Made by a program: the position numbers and the translations under genes
Shown: positions 24,593-34,019 of the stretch, piece after piece
Layout: the number at the start of each line of letters is the position of its first letter
Position numbering within the stretch: position 1 is the stretch's first letter
The notes under the pieces: model-generated
Told to the model about the DNA's origin: nothing
The model's input: only the letters and a program-made list of their open reading frames with translations
Databases searched by the model: none
Assembly: GCA_029269125.1 (NCBI GenBank)
Contig: JARHXX010000029.1
Span: 1 to 43,490 of the forward strand
DNA from: Kiritimatiellaeota bacterium B1221
GTDB taxonomy: Bacteria; Verrucomicrobiota; Kiritimatiellia; SS1-B-03-39; UBA6053
DNA length: 43,490 nt
Reading direction: 5' to 3'

Positions 24593-26992
24593 ATGGACCC
24601 TAACTCTAACATTTCTCCTTATGGCGAGTACCCAAACGCCACGCCCCCGCCACCACCACCTCAAAGCATAGGCCCCGGATCCTACGGCCCCTATTCAGGC
24701 TACGGATATGGCGGAAATGCCTATAGTTCCGGGCAGTCAAACTATGGCTACTCCGGTTACAGTAAATACGGAGGCTATGATTACGGGAACCAAGCGGCGG
24801 AGTTCCTCTCCCCCCGCCGTTTAATTAAGGTTTTACGCCGCCGATGGTTCTTAATTCTTCTGATGTTGGCTTTGGGCGCCGCGGCGGCCACCCTTTATTT
24901 CTGGAAAGCCGAACGGGTGTATCGCTCCACCGCTCTCATTGAAATGAGCGTACGCGGTTCCAAAATCATGTCCAGTGTGGTCAATCAGGAGTTTGGCAAA
25001 AGTGAGGAAGTGTTTAACACCCGATTGGGCCGTCTGCGGGGAACTTTCTTTGAGATGCAGGCTTCAGAACGGTTTAAAAGCCTCTGGAATACCTTTGGAA
25101 GGCCCACCGCGCTGGATGAAATGCCCGAATTCGGTAAAATCAGTTACAACATGATGCGCCAATCCCGTTTGGTCCAGATTACGGCGGAAAGCAATGACGC
25201 CTTGGTGGCCGCGGTTTCCGCGAATGCTGCAGCCGAAGCTGCGGAAATTTTCTTTGAAGAGGAAAACCGTCAGTTATCCGATAATGCGGTTCAATGGTTG
25301 AACCGCTCCGCAGCCGTGCAGAAAGACCAACTGCAACAAACCGAAAACGCGCTGTTAAATTTCCGGAAAGAAAATAAGCTGGACACCTTGCAGGCCCAAC
25401 AGGATGCAGACCGCCAGTCGCTTTTAACCCTCAACAACATCCTCATTTCCTATGACAATGATTTATTAGGCGCGGAGGAATTTCTCAAATCCATTGATAA
25501 TCTGACGATCAATTTGGATGAGGGCGTAAAACTGCCCAATACCTTGCCCAATCGGGCGGTGATTATGTCGGAAGTTCAACGTTACCGTGCCGCGCTGGCA
25601 CAACGTGAATTACTGCTGGAAACCCGCACCGAACGTCACCCGGATGTCGAACAACTGGACCTTCATATTGCAGAAATTGCCCACAATATCCGTCAGGAAG
25701 TTGAACTTTCCCAAAGCAGTTTTGCTCAGCAAATCACGGTTTTAAAAGGCCAACGTGACGCAGTAAGAAACAAAATTGAGGAGCTTACCGACAAAGTAAC
25801 CCTTCAGGAATTACACTTGGTCGAAAAAAATTCACAGCTCAAATCCATGATGCGGGAACGGGATGCAGCCGAAGCCCAATACAATAATGTTTTAGCCCAA
25901 ATTGAACAGGCGCGACTGGCGGCAGATGAAGATACCGCCACCTTGCGGCTGGTGGAACGGGCCACCCAAAAGCCCATCCCCGTACATCCCAAGCTCATCA
26001 CCATGATGCCCCTCGGGGTCTTCGGAGGTCTGGCCCTGGGCTTCATGCTCGCACTCACCCTGGAAGCCGTGGAGGACCGGATTTTCTCTATCGCCGAATT
26101 GGAAGCGGAAATTTCCAGCCGCATTATCGGAATTGTCCCGCATATCAGTGGCGGAAAACGTGCCGATTTGGCCATGATTTCTTTAAACCAGAAATTTGGA
26201 CAGGTTGCAGAATCTTTCAATGCGGTCCGGGTAATCCTCGACCATGTGAACAACAACCGGTTACGCGAAATCCGTGACAAAGGTCATTCCCACCCCGGTG
26301 GACACGTGGTGATGTTCTGTTCGGCTTCTCCCAGTGAAGGTAAAACCGTTTCCGCGACCAACGTTGCAATCACCTCTGCCCGGGCAGGCCAAAAAACATT
26401 GCTCATCGACTGCGATATGCGCCGCCCGCGTTTGGCCAAAGTATTTGCCGACGGGATTGAGGCCAAAGAAGGCGAAAACGAATTTCAATACAGCCTGCTT
26501 CATCATCTCTCTACCCACGGGGGGAAAGACTTTGAGAAAATCATTCTGCCCGGCCCCACCGAGCATCTGGATCTCATGGCCTCTCTGGCTTCCAGCGACA
26601 TCAATCCTGCTGACTTGCTAGGCGGCAAAGACATTCGTAATCTGCTCGCATGGGCCCGTAAAAATTATGACCGGGTGATCATCGATACGCCCCCGATTGG
26701 ACTGATTTCCGACGGACTGGTCATCTCCGCCCTTTCCGACGGTGTGGTTGCGGTATGCCGTGCCGGCCAAACCCGTCACCGTGCCCTCCGTCACGTACTC
26801 CTTCAATTCAAAGGGGTGGGCTCCAATGTCATCGGAATTATTGTGAATGACTTCAATATGAAGAAAGCCGCAGAACCTTTGGATGTGCATTACAAAGATT
26901 TCGCAACCGGATACGACAAATCGGTTTATAAAGACCAGGAAGTCACCGAAGCGAAAGAAGCCAAGGCCAAAGAAAAATCCGCGGACAGTTAA
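24593..26992 (+). CDS. Polysaccharide co-polymerase / bacterial tyrosine kinase (Wzc-like)
   Basis: A 799-residue inner-membrane protein controlling exopolysaccharide chain length and export by autophosphorylation. A Wzz domain lies between two membrane helices (about 84-105 and 464-485) with a long periplasmic coiled coil. The cytoplasmic BY-kinase has Walker A SASPSEGKT (about 577-585), Walker A' LIDCDMRRPRL (about 603-613) and Walker B VIIDTPPIG (about 695). Unusually, the N-terminal 66 residues are Gly/Tyr/Pro-rich with 13 tyrosines and a run of six prolines, while the C-terminal tail, normally the tyrosine cluster, has only three tyrosines. No glycosyltransferase genes adjoin it. Probably leaderless. 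Confidence 0.92.
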   Translation: MDPNSNISPYGEYPNATPPPPPPQSIGPGSYGPYSGYGYGGNAYSSGQSNYGYSGYSKYGGYDYGNQAAEFLSPRRLIKVLRRRWFLILLMLALGAAAATLYFWKAERVYRSTALIEMSVRGSKIMSSVVNQEFGKSEEVFNTRLGRLRGTFFEMQASERFKSLWNTFGRPTALDEMPEFGKISYNMMRQSRLVQITAESNDALVAAVSANAAAEAAEIFFEEENRQLSDNAVQWLNRSAAVQKDQLQQTENALLNFRKENKLDTLQAQQDADRQSLLTLNNILISYDNDLLGAEEFLKSIDNLTINLDEGVKLPNTLPNRAVIMSEVQRYRAALAQRELLLETRTERHPDVEQLDLHIAEIAHNIRQEVELSQSSFAQQITVLKGQRDAVRNKIEELTDKVTLQELHLVEKNSQLKSMMRERDAAEAQYNNVLAQIEQARLAADEDTATLRLVERATQKPIPVHPKLITMMPLGVFGGLALGFMLALTLEAVEDRIFSIAELEAEISSRIIGIVPHISGGKRADLAMISLNQKFGQVAESFNAVRVILDHVNNNRLREIRDKGHSHPGGHVVMFCSASPSEGKTVSATNVAITSARAGQKTLLIDCDMRRPRLAKVFADGIEAKEGENEFQYSLLHHLSTHGGKDFEKIILPGPTEHLDLMASLASSDINPADLLGGKDIRNLLAWARKNYDRVIIDTPPIGLISDGLVISALSDGVVAVCRAGQTRHRALRHVLLQFKGVGSNVIGIIVNDFNMKKAAEPLDVHYKDFATGYDKSVYKDQEVTEAKEAKAKEKSADS

Positions 26993-27021
26993 ATGTCTTT
27001 GAGCAGGGTGATTGATTTTCC

Positions 27022-27921
27022 ATGATCTTTGCCCTGCTCACCGCGATTTGCTGGTCCTTTGCAGGATTTGCGTCTTCACGCCTTGCCAGGGCCTACGGCA
27101 CGGCAGTCGGAAACGGCCTGCGCCTGCTTTTCTCCACTGTCGTTCTCCTGTTTATTTGCCTGCTCAGCGGCATCCGCCTCTGGCTCCCCGGACAGCAATG
27201 GTTTGCCCTCGCCGGCATTCTCCACCTTACCCTGGGCGACATTGGGCTGTTTGCCGCTTACCGCCGCTTAGGTCCCCGCATTGGCGTGCTGATGGTCACC
27301 AGCCTTGCGCCAGCCACGGCCTTACTGGGTGAATGGATTCTTTTGGGCACCACGCTTAAAGCCGCACAGCTCCTTATCATCTCCTGTATTCTTATCCTTG
27401 TCATTTTCGCGGTGGCTCCCAAAGAACGCAACCATCTCAGTCGACACGAACTGCATATTGGCATCTTGGCCGGTATATTTGCCGCCGCCATGCAGGGACT
27501 CTCCGCCGTGATTACCCGGTACGGGTACACCCTGACCCCCATAGAAATCAGCCCCTGGTCCACTGCATTTTCACGTGTGGCCGCCGCCACCCTGGGGATG
27601 GGGTGCTGGACGCTCATTCTGAGAATACGCAACCCGAATGCGTTACACCGACCCGCCGAACTGGTCCCCCACAAAAAAGTGGCGGGCCATCCGGCACTCT
27701 GGATGACCCTTTCCGTTTGTTTAGGCCCCGTCATTGGCGTCGCCTGTTTAATGAAAGCATTTGAAACAACTTCTTCAGGACTGGTCCAGGCCATCATCGC
27801 CACCCTCCCGGTGTTTATGATTCCCGTGGCATGGCTCCTGGATGGCAATATTCCCAGTCGCCGTTCCGTTTTTGCAGGTTGCGGAGCGGTCGGCATGGCC
27901 ATCGGACTGATCATGCTGTAA
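27022..27921 (+). CDS. DMT-superfamily (EamA) membrane transporter
   Basis: A 299-residue integral membrane protein with about ten helices in two repeated EamA halves (first half MIFALLTAICWSFAGFASSR, second half starting IGILAGIFAAAMQGLSAVIT). The conserved helix-4 region (GVLMVTSLAPATALLGEWIL) and its second-half equivalent (GLVQAIIATLPVFMIPVAWL) are visible. EamA proteins usually export amino acids or metabolites; the substrate cannot be read. It starts 29 bases after the tyrosine-kinase gene, so may be co-transcribed with it. Confidence 0.9.
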   Translation: MIFALLTAICWSFAGFASSRLARAYGTAVGNGLRLLFSTVVLLFICLLSGIRLWLPGQQWFALAGILHLTLGDIGLFAAYRRLGPRIGVLMVTSLAPATALLGEWILLGTTLKAAQLLIISCILILVIFAVAPKERNHLSRHELHIGILAGIFAAAMQGLSAVITRYGYTLTPIEISPWSTAFSRVAAATLGMGCWTLILRIRNPNALHRPAELVPHKKVAGHPALWMTLSVCLGPVIGVACLMKAFETTSSGLVQAIIATLPVFMIPVAWLLDGNIPSRRSVFAGCGAVGMAIGLIML

Positions 27922-28060
27922 TCATCGCTTGCGAAAAACGCAACTTGAAGGCGCAATATCGATGTATCCGTCATCATCCATCCGCCGTTCAGCATCAAAT
28001 ATCTCTTTCATTCCGTTTTGATTTGCCCAGTCCCCGCCCTCCCGTTATGATGTCCCCCAT

Positions 28061-28786
28061 ATGACAGATGCACCCACCCGCTATAAACGTATTTTACTGA
28101 AACTGAGTGGTGAAACGCTCCTCAATCCCGTTACCCACATGAATCTGGACGCGGATGTTATCCGCAAAGTGGCTCTTCAGATCCAAGCTGTGAGTAACCG
28201 GGGCGTTGAAGTCGCCCTCGTCGTCGGCGGCGGGAATATTTACCGGGGTCTATCCGGTGAAAAACACGGGATCAGCCGCTCTCAGGGCGATTACATGGGA
28301 ATGCTCGCCACCTGTATCAATTCCCTCGCTCTCCAATCCAGTTTAGAACAAATTGGGGTCGAGACCCGCGTCATGTCCGCCATCACCATGCCCCGGGTGG
28401 CAGAACCTTTTATTTTACGCCGTGCCACACGTCATTTAAGTAAAGGACGCGTGGTTATTTTCGCGGCCGGCACCGGCAATCCCTTTTTCACCACTGACAG
28501 CGCCGCCGCCTTGCGGGCTTCTGAAATTGGTGCAGACTGCCTGATGAAAGGCACCAAAGTCGACGGGATCTACGACAAAGATCCGGTAGAACACCCCGAT
28601 GCAAAACGATACGAAAACCTCACCTATCAGGAAGCCATTTCCAGACAGCTCAAAGTGATGGATACCGCGGCGTTCTCCTTGTGCCAGGAAAACCATATTC
28701 CCATTGTCGTGTTTGATTTCTTCAAACAGGATGAACTCAAAAGAGTTATCGACGGCGAAAATGTCGGCACCCGAATTCAAGAATAA
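28061..28786 (+). CDS. pyrH: UMP kinase
   Basis: A 241-residue hexameric kinase making UDP from UMP with ATP, a step in pyrimidine nucleotide synthesis. Motifs: RILLKLSGETL at the N-terminus, VVGGGNIYRG, the DYMGMLATCINSLALQ region, FAAGTGNPFFTTDSAAALRA, and the acidic KVDGIYDKDP. Full length, with the insertions typical of bacterial PyrH. ATG 28061 has no strong RBS. It precedes frr by 17 bases, the common pyrH-frr pair; tsf and rpsB are not next to it here. Confidence 0.97.
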   Translation: MTDAPTRYKRILLKLSGETLLNPVTHMNLDADVIRKVALQIQAVSNRGVEVALVVGGGNIYRGLSGEKHGISRSQGDYMGMLATCINSLALQSSLEQIGVETRVMSAITMPRVAEPFILRRATRHLSKGRVVIFAAGTGNPFFTTDSAAALRASEIGADCLMKGTKVDGIYDKDPVEHPDAKRYENLTYQEAISRQLKVMDTAAFSLCQENHIPIVVFDFFKQDELKRVIDGENVGTRIQE

Positions 28787-28803
28787 GACCTGAGGAGATT
28801 GTT

Positions 28804-29367
28804 ATGGATGATTTAGAAATGATTGGCCTGGAAGCAGAAGAGAAAATGCAGAAAGCACTGGAATTCCTCAAAGAGGAACTTTCCGGCTTAAGCACCGGCA
28901 AAGCCAGTCCGGCCATGGTAGATAAAATCACGGTAGACTATTACGGCTCACCCACCCGCATCCAACAATTGGGAAACATTTCCATTCCCGAACCCCGCAT
29001 GCTGGTGATTACCCCTTTCGACCCTTCCAGTCTCGGCGAAATCAACAAAGCCATTTTGGCCGCAAACATTGGGGTCACCCCCATGAACGACGGGCGGATC
29101 ATCCGGATTCCGGTGCCTGAACTCAGTGAAGAACGCCGGAAAGAAATGGTGAAAATCGCCGGTCGGAATGCCGAAGAGCAGCGGGTAGCCATCCGTAATA
29201 TCCGCCGGGATGCCAATGATACCGTGAAAGGCCTCGAAAAATCAGGTGATATTACCGAAGATGATCGGGACTTAAGCCTGGGAGAAGTTCAAAAACTCAC
29301 GGACAAATACGTCAAAGAAATTGACGACGCACTGGCCGCAAAAGAAAAAGATATTCTGGCAGATTAA
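28804..29367 (+). CDS. frr: Ribosome recycling factor
   Basis: A 187-residue protein that splits post-termination ribosomes with EF-G. The family core is complete: LSTGKASPAMVDKITVDYYG, IPEPRMLVITPFDPSSL, INKAILAANIGVTPMNDG, IRIPVPELSEERRKEMVK and the C-terminal VKGLEKSGDITEDD helix. Clear RBS TGAGGAG before ATG 28804. Same transcription unit as pyrH. Confidence 0.98.
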   Translation: MDDLEMIGLEAEEKMQKALEFLKEELSGLSTGKASPAMVDKITVDYYGSPTRIQQLGNISIPEPRMLVITPFDPSSLGEINKAILAANIGVTPMNDGRIIRIPVPELSEERRKEMVKIAGRNAEEQRVAIRNIRRDANDTVKGLEKSGDITEDDRDLSLGEVQKLTDKYVKEIDDALAAKEKDILAD

Positions 29368-29458
29368 AATCCGACTTCCTTTTTCAGGTAAGCCCTGTGT
29401 AATATTCGTCATATTCTTCCCTTGATCTTTTGGGATTTTACCAAAATAGTAGAAGAAT

Positions 29459-29791
29459 ATGAAAAGTTCGAATGCAGGCTTCACCTTGTTAGAGATTATG
29501 ATTGTCATCATGATCCTGGGAATGCTTGCGACCCTGAGTTTTCCTTCGTATAAAAAGTCCAGAGACAATGCCCGCCGGACAGTTTGCATCAACAACCTCC
29601 GCATTCTTCAACATGCGGCCGATCGCTACCTGTTTGAGCGCCCCGGACTTACTGAAATAGACCCTGATGATCTGGACGACTATTACTCACACAACAATCG
29701 TCCCGAATGCCCCGACCACGGCATCTACAGCATTGAGATCAATGGGGATGCAAACGCCATATGTGACTACGGCTTTGGCCACGAACTTTAA
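29459..29791 (+). CDS. Type IV pilin-like / type II secretion pseudopilin
   Basis: A 110-residue protein with a classical class III prepilin signal: short basic leader MKSSNAG, cleavage before FTLLE with Glu+5, and a hydrophobic helix (FTLLEIMIVIMILGMLATLS). The mature domain is small and acidic, with three cysteines. Prepilin peptidase processing is expected. It sits alone, 91 bases after frr and 48 before the ABC exporter, a common pattern for verrucomicrobial pseudopilins, which are often scattered. It might work with the very large pilin-like protein in this window, but no assembly ATPase or secretin gene is present. Confidence 0.88.
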   Translation: MKSSNAGFTLLEIMIVIMILGMLATLSFPSYKKSRDNARRTVCINNLRILQHAADRYLFERPGLTEIDPDDLDDYYSHNNRPECPDHGIYSIEINGDANAICDYGFGHEL

Positions 29792-29839
29792 TCGCACCCT
29801 GCTTTTTTCCTTTCACGGTGCATTCCGTCAACCTCCCCT

Positions 29840-32086
29840 ATGCCCCCTTCTCTAAACCAGAGACTCATCGAGAGTTATACATCTCAGCCTTCCCGCCTGC
29901 CGGAGCACATCCGAAACCATTTACCTGAAATCTGGGGTGAGCAGGAGCTGATCCTTTACGCCATGGCGGATCTGGATCCCCAATTACGCTTACAGGAACA
30001 ATGGGTTCTTTTAGGAAACCGGGATCTTTGCTTTGTGCGTAAGGATTCCTCCCGCGAAAGCCTCTGCAGGATCTCCCGCTCTGATATTTCCACCATCCAT
30101 GAAACCGCGGATATTAGCGGATATCGCTGGAGAGTCATCGGGAAAGATCCCTCCCTCCCGCCCCTCATCGAAATACACTTCAGCCGCAGGCAACAGCGCT
30201 GTTTAGAGAATATCCGCCTCATGCTGGAAGCCGAGCTTCCCACAGAAACGGACCCTGAACTCGCGGACCGTGCATACAGCGACTCGCTCTCCGAACCCAT
30301 CCGCGACGCCCAAGCCGCCATTCGTGGCGATCAGAAAGCGGTTATCTGGCGCCTGCTTTCTTACCTGAAGCCCTATAAAAAAGATCTATGGATTGGTGGT
30401 CTGGCCGCCGTCTTTTTAACCGCATTAAGCCTGGTGCCCCCGCGGGTTTCCGGCTTGCTTATTGACGGAATTGAGGCCCGCACGCCAAGCAGTGAGCTAT
30501 GGAAATATTTGGGATACCTCGCTGGCGCCTACCTGCTTCATACCCTTTTTGTCTGGGTGAGATTAAGCCGAATGGCCTACATGGGAGAACGGGTCGCCCA
30601 CGATATCCGCACCCAGGTCTACGCCCATCTGCAAACCCTCAGCTTACGATTTTTCACCCGCAAGCAGACCGGATCCATCATTTCACGCTGCTCCTCAGAT
30701 ACCGACCGCCTCTGGGATTTCATCGCCTTCGGAGTGATTGAGGTCGCTCTGTCTATACTGATGCTACTCGGCCTGGGAACCGTGCTGATGATGCTGGATT
30801 GGCGGCTCGGCCTCCTACTCACCCTCCCGGTGCCCTTCATTTTGTTTTCTTTCGTATTACACGGAAGAAAAATGCAGCATATCTTTCTCAAAGCGTTCCG
30901 AAAGTGGTCCGATCTTACTTCGGTTCTTTCCGGCACCATTCCCGGCATCCGCGTGGTCAAAGCCTTTCATCAGGAAGAACGGGAAACCCAACGTTTTCTC
31001 CACTGTAACGATGAGTGCCTGCATACCTTTACCCAGGTGCACAAAGTGTGGACCCGTTTTTGGCCCTCCTTAACCTTTTGCTTTCATGTCATTACCCTTT
31101 CGGTCTACTTCTTCGCTCTCCCCCGGTTGACCGGAGATACCAGCCCCGCCATCAGCATTGGCACTTTTGTCACCTTTCTGCTGTATGCAGGTATGTTTAT
31201 GCAACCCCTGCAAACCATCGGGCAAATGACCCGCATGATGAACCGTGCCGTCAGCTCCGCCCACCGCATCTTTGAAATTCTGGACACCGAGCCTCATATT
31301 CCTGAAAATGTGGATCAGATAAAAATTCCGCGCCTCGAGGGCAGAATTCAACTTGAGAATGTCCGGTTTTCTTACGATGGGGTCCGACAGGTTATCAAAG
31401 ATATTTCCCTCGAACTTCAACCCGGGGAAATGGTGGGATTGGTCGGCCCTTCCGGTGCCGGTAAAAGCACTCTGATTCAATTGATGGTCCGCTTTTATGA
31501 TCCCAGCGCCGGCAGAATCCTTATTGATGGCCACGACCTCCGGGAACTGGATATGGGCAGCTACCGGACCCAAGTGGGCATGGTCCTGCAAGAACCCTAC
31601 CTTTTCCACGGATCGATCCGGGAAAATATTGCCTATGGCATGGAGGATGCGGAACCAGCATCCATTGTGGAAGCCGCCCGGGCCGCTCACGCACACGAGT
31701 TCATCTGTAAACTACCGCAAGCCTATGAAACCGTTATCGGGGAGCGGGGTCAAACCCTCTCCGGAGGCGAACGTCAACGCATCTCCATCGCCAGAGCCAT
31801 CCTCCACAATCCGCGCATCCTCATTTTGGACGAAGCCACCTCCAATGTGGATACCGAAACCGAACGCAAGATTCAGGACGCCCTAGACCGACTGATTTCC
31901 GGGCGTACCGTCATTGCCATTGCCCACCGCCTCTCCACCCTCCGCCGTGCGGACCGGCTCTTGGTGCTCAAAGATGGAAAATTGGTGGAAAGCGGTACGC
32001 ATGAAGAACTTCTGAAAATAGACCAGGGCGTCTTTAAAGGGCTCTACGACATGCAACAGGAACTACACCAAACCTTTGTAATCTAA
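29840..32086 (+). CDS. ABC exporter, fused permease-ATPase, with N-terminal extension
   Basis: A 748-residue MsbA/BmrA-type half transporter. The first 150 or so residues form a beta-rich extension (WVLLGNRDLCFVRKD and following, YRWRVIGKDPSLPPLIEIHF) that looks like a PH-type domain. Six membrane helices follow (about 190-475), then the ATPase with Walker A VGPSGAGKST (about 535-544), Q-loop MVLQEPYLF, signature LSGGERQRIS (about 640), Walker B ILILDEATSN and the switch His in IAIAHRLST. It ends two bases before a DUF1854 gene. This exporter + DUF1854 pair recurs in bacteria and has been associated with cyanophycin metabolism in annotation pipelines; no cyanophycin gene is visible here, so the substrate is open. 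Confidence 0.92.
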   Translation: MPPSLNQRLIESYTSQPSRLPEHIRNHLPEIWGEQELILYAMADLDPQLRLQEQWVLLGNRDLCFVRKDSSRESLCRISRSDISTIHETADISGYRWRVIGKDPSLPPLIEIHFSRRQQRCLENIRLMLEAELPTETDPELADRAYSDSLSEPIRDAQAAIRGDQKAVIWRLLSYLKPYKKDLWIGGLAAVFLTALSLVPPRVSGLLIDGIEARTPSSELWKYLGYLAGAYLLHTLFVWVRLSRMAYMGERVAHDIRTQVYAHLQTLSLRFFTRKQTGSIISRCSSDTDRLWDFIAFGVIEVALSILMLLGLGTVLMMLDWRLGLLLTLPVPFILFSFVLHGRKMQHIFLKAFRKWSDLTSVLSGTIPGIRVVKAFHQEERETQRFLHCNDECLHTFTQVHKVWTRFWPSLTFCFHVITLSVYFFALPRLTGDTSPAISIGTFVTFLLYAGMFMQPLQTIGQMTRMMNRAVSSAHRIFEILDTEPHIPENVDQIKIPRLEGRIQLENVRFSYDGVRQVIKDISLELQPGEMVGLVGPSGAGKSTLIQLMVRFYDPSAGRILIDGHDLRELDMGSYRTQVGMVLQEPYLFHGSIRENIAYGMEDAEPASIVEAARAAHAHEFICKLPQAYETVIGERGQTLSGGERQRISIARAILHNPRILILDEATSNVDTETERKIQDALDRLISGRTVIAIAHRLSTLRRADRLLVLKDGKLVESGTHEELLKIDQGVFKGLYDMQQELHQTFVI

Positions 32087-32088
32087 CC

Positions 32089-32550
32089 ATGTCAAAGCCC
32101 ACACTCCTGCACCTCCCGAACGGCCAGCTCGCCTTGCAAACAGATGACGGACCCGAAGCCGTAACCCTTTCACCCTGCTTTCCCTGGACCGCCCCCGGGA
32201 AGTTTCTCTCTCTGCGAAATGCCGAGGGAAAAGAACTCTGCTTTTTGGAAAGCCCAGATGAGCTGGATGAAGCCTCCAGATGCCTTCTCAACAAGGAACT
32301 CTCCCAAAGCACCGCCACTTTTCAGATTGAATCCATCCAGTCCGTCAAAAAGGAAATTGAGTTGCGCTGTTGGGAGGTCACCACCTCACGCGGCACCCGC
32401 AGCTTTCAAACCGAACTCGATGAGTGGCCGCGGGCATTGCCCGATGGTTCGTTTCTGATTGAGGATTTATTCGGAGATCTGTATGTAATCTCCGCACTGG
32501 AAAAACTCGACCCCCTGAGTGCGAAACTTTTCTGGCCTTTGATCGGCTGA
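32089..32550 (+). CDS. DUF1854 protein, partner of the ABC exporter
   Basis: A 153-residue soluble protein. Its signature fits DUF1854: PWTAPGKFLSLRNAEGKELC, SPDELDEASRCLLNKEL, a central VKKEIELRCWEVTTSRGTRSF, and LPDGSFLIEDLFGDLYVI near the end. No catalytic motif is known for the family. The ATG lies two bases after the exporter stop, so the two are translationally linked, and the protein probably binds or regulates the transporter. Confidence 0.8.
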   Translation: MSKPTLLHLPNGQLALQTDDGPEAVTLSPCFPWTAPGKFLSLRNAEGKELCFLESPDELDEASRCLLNKELSQSTATFQIESIQSVKKEIELRCWEVTTSRGTRSFQTELDEWPRALPDGSFLIEDLFGDLYVISALEKLDPLSAKLFWPLIG

Positions 32551-32661
32551 AAACATGTGCTATTGAAATGAGGGCGAGCCGTCGTTCAGATACAAATCGA
32601 ATGTTTCAATTTTATCCCCCCCTCTTTTTGTACCTTCAACCTTTAATGCTCCCATCTCCCC

Positions 32662-33441
32662 ATGTATTTTGACTCTCATTTTCATCTAGATCACTTTGCC
32701 CAGAAAGACTGCATTCCCGAAATGCTCCAAAGCGCCAAAGAGGCGGACGTAACCAAAATGCTGGCAATTGGCGGGAGCGATGAAGCCAACCAACTGGCCT
32801 TTAAAACTGCAAAAACTTATCCCGATCAGCTTTGGTGCAGCGCCGGGTACGACCGGGATCTGGCGCCCGATTGGGATGGCGACCTCAGTCGCTTGCGCCC
32901 TTTACTGGCAGAAGAAAAAGTCGTGGCAGTGGGAGAATGCGGCATCGATTATTTTCACAACATCGGCACCCCCAAGGAACAAAAACGACTGTTCGGCTCC
33001 ATGCTGGAACTCGCCTGCGAATTCAAAAAACCGGTGGTGGTCCACAGCCGCGAAGCGGACGATGACTCTCTGGACATGCTTGCAGAACTGAGCCGAAACT
33101 GGCCGGATACTTCCCGCTGTTGCGCGGTGTTACATTGTTTTACCGGAGACGTGACCTTCGCAAAAAAATTGCTGGACCTCAATCTGATGATCAGCTTCAG
33201 CGGTATCGTAAGTTTTAACAATGCCGCCTCCATCCGAGAAGTGGCCGCCATCGTTCCGGATGAACGTATTCTGATCGAAACCGACAGCCCTTACCTCGCA
33301 CCCGTTCCCCACCGCGGCAAACAAAACGAACCCGCGTTTGTTCCCCACGTGGCGGAAGTCCTCGCAAAAGTTCGGGAGTGCTCTCCTGAGGAAATCGGGC
33401 AGCGCAGCACGGAAAATGCCCGGCATTTCCTGTCGATTTAA
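32662..33441 (+). CDS. tatD: TatD-family metal-dependent DNase
   Basis: A 259-residue TIM-barrel hydrolase of the TatD family, acting as a 3'-5' DNA exonuclease in repair, or as a D-aminoacyl-tRNA deacylase in some reports. The metal ligands are in place: HFHLDHF near the N-terminus, Glu in VGECGIDY, His in VVVHSREA, His in VLHCFTGD and Asp in IETDSPYLAP. The end PEEIGQRSTENARHFL is typical. No strong RBS before ATG 32662. Confidence 0.94.
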   Translation: MYFDSHFHLDHFAQKDCIPEMLQSAKEADVTKMLAIGGSDEANQLAFKTAKTYPDQLWCSAGYDRDLAPDWDGDLSRLRPLLAEEKVVAVGECGIDYFHNIGTPKEQKRLFGSMLELACEFKKPVVVHSREADDDSLDMLAELSRNWPDTSRCCAVLHCFTGDVTFAKKLLDLNLMISFSGIVSFNNAASIREVAAIVPDERILIETDSPYLAPVPHRGKQNEPAFVPHVAEVLAKVRECSPEEIGQRSTENARHFLSI

Positions 33442-33570
33442 AGCAAGGGCTGAGAAAAAGAGTCAAAATCAATATCAAAACCGAATCAAATCCGTTACCA
33501 TAAGGAAGCTTCCCGCCCTCCACCGGGTCACGAGTTTCCATTTTCAACCACCGACTGCCGCCCTCCCACC

Positions 33571-33966
33571 ATGTCCTCCCCCCGGTTCCTGTTCATCCGC
33601 ATAAGCATGCCTCTGCTCTTTGCAGGGTTTGCGCTGCATGTTGAGATCTTGCAGGTAGGGGTATGGACCTCAATGATTCGTGACTATTCGCAAAACAGTT
33701 CCCTGAAGTTGGCGGTGTCTGATACCTTTAGCGGTGAAAGGCCTTGTGAAAAATGCATGCACCTCACCCGCAGCCAAACGGGCACCGCCCGTTCTTCGGA
33801 AATGACCGCAGCCCCTTCCCCCGCCCCCGATCTGGAATACCTTGCCCCTCAAATGCTGCCTGCACCTGCTCCGGAGAGAACCCGCATTTATCTTGATGGC
33901 CTTCTAAAGGTCCAAATCCTCACTTTACGGCCACCGACACCCCCTCCCCGATTTTTCTTAAGTTAA
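33571..33966 (+). CDS. Small membrane protein with CxxC motif, upstream of the copper-type receptor
   Basis: A 131-residue protein. Residues about 5-25 form a membrane helix or signal (FLFIRISMPLLFAGFALHVE), and the short loop has EILQVGVWTSMIRDYS, then ERPCEKCMH, a CxxC followed by Met-His that could bind a soft metal. The C-terminus is Pro-rich. The layout resembles small DUF2946-like proteins found beside copper or other metal receptors. The stop codon (33964-33966) overlaps the first arm of a structured leader in front of the receptor gene. Function inferred from context only. Confidence 0.6.
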   Translation: MSSPRFLFIRISMPLLFAGFALHVEILQVGVWTSMIRDYSQNSSLKLAVSDTFSGERPCEKCMHLTRSQTGTARSSEMTAAPSPAPDLEYLAPQMLPAPAPERTRIYLDGLLKVQILTLRPPTPPPRFFLS

Positions 33967-34018
33967 CGTTCCTGTCATCGAAAGATGACACCATTTACAC
34001 CCCAACTTTAAGAAAAAT
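33952..34018 (+). promoter_or_regulatory. Structured leader before the copper-type receptor
   Basis: A 7-bp stem TGTCATC/GATGACA (33973-33990) is capped by a GAAA tetraloop. An outer helix can form between TTTTTCTTAAGTT (33952-33964) and AACTTTAAGAAAAA (34004-34017), with one bulged base. The outer 3' arm lies just before ATG 34020 and would cover the ribosome-binding region. This could be a metal-dependent translational switch or a regulator site; both readings are inferred. Confidence 0.5.
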
Positions 34019-34019
34019 T

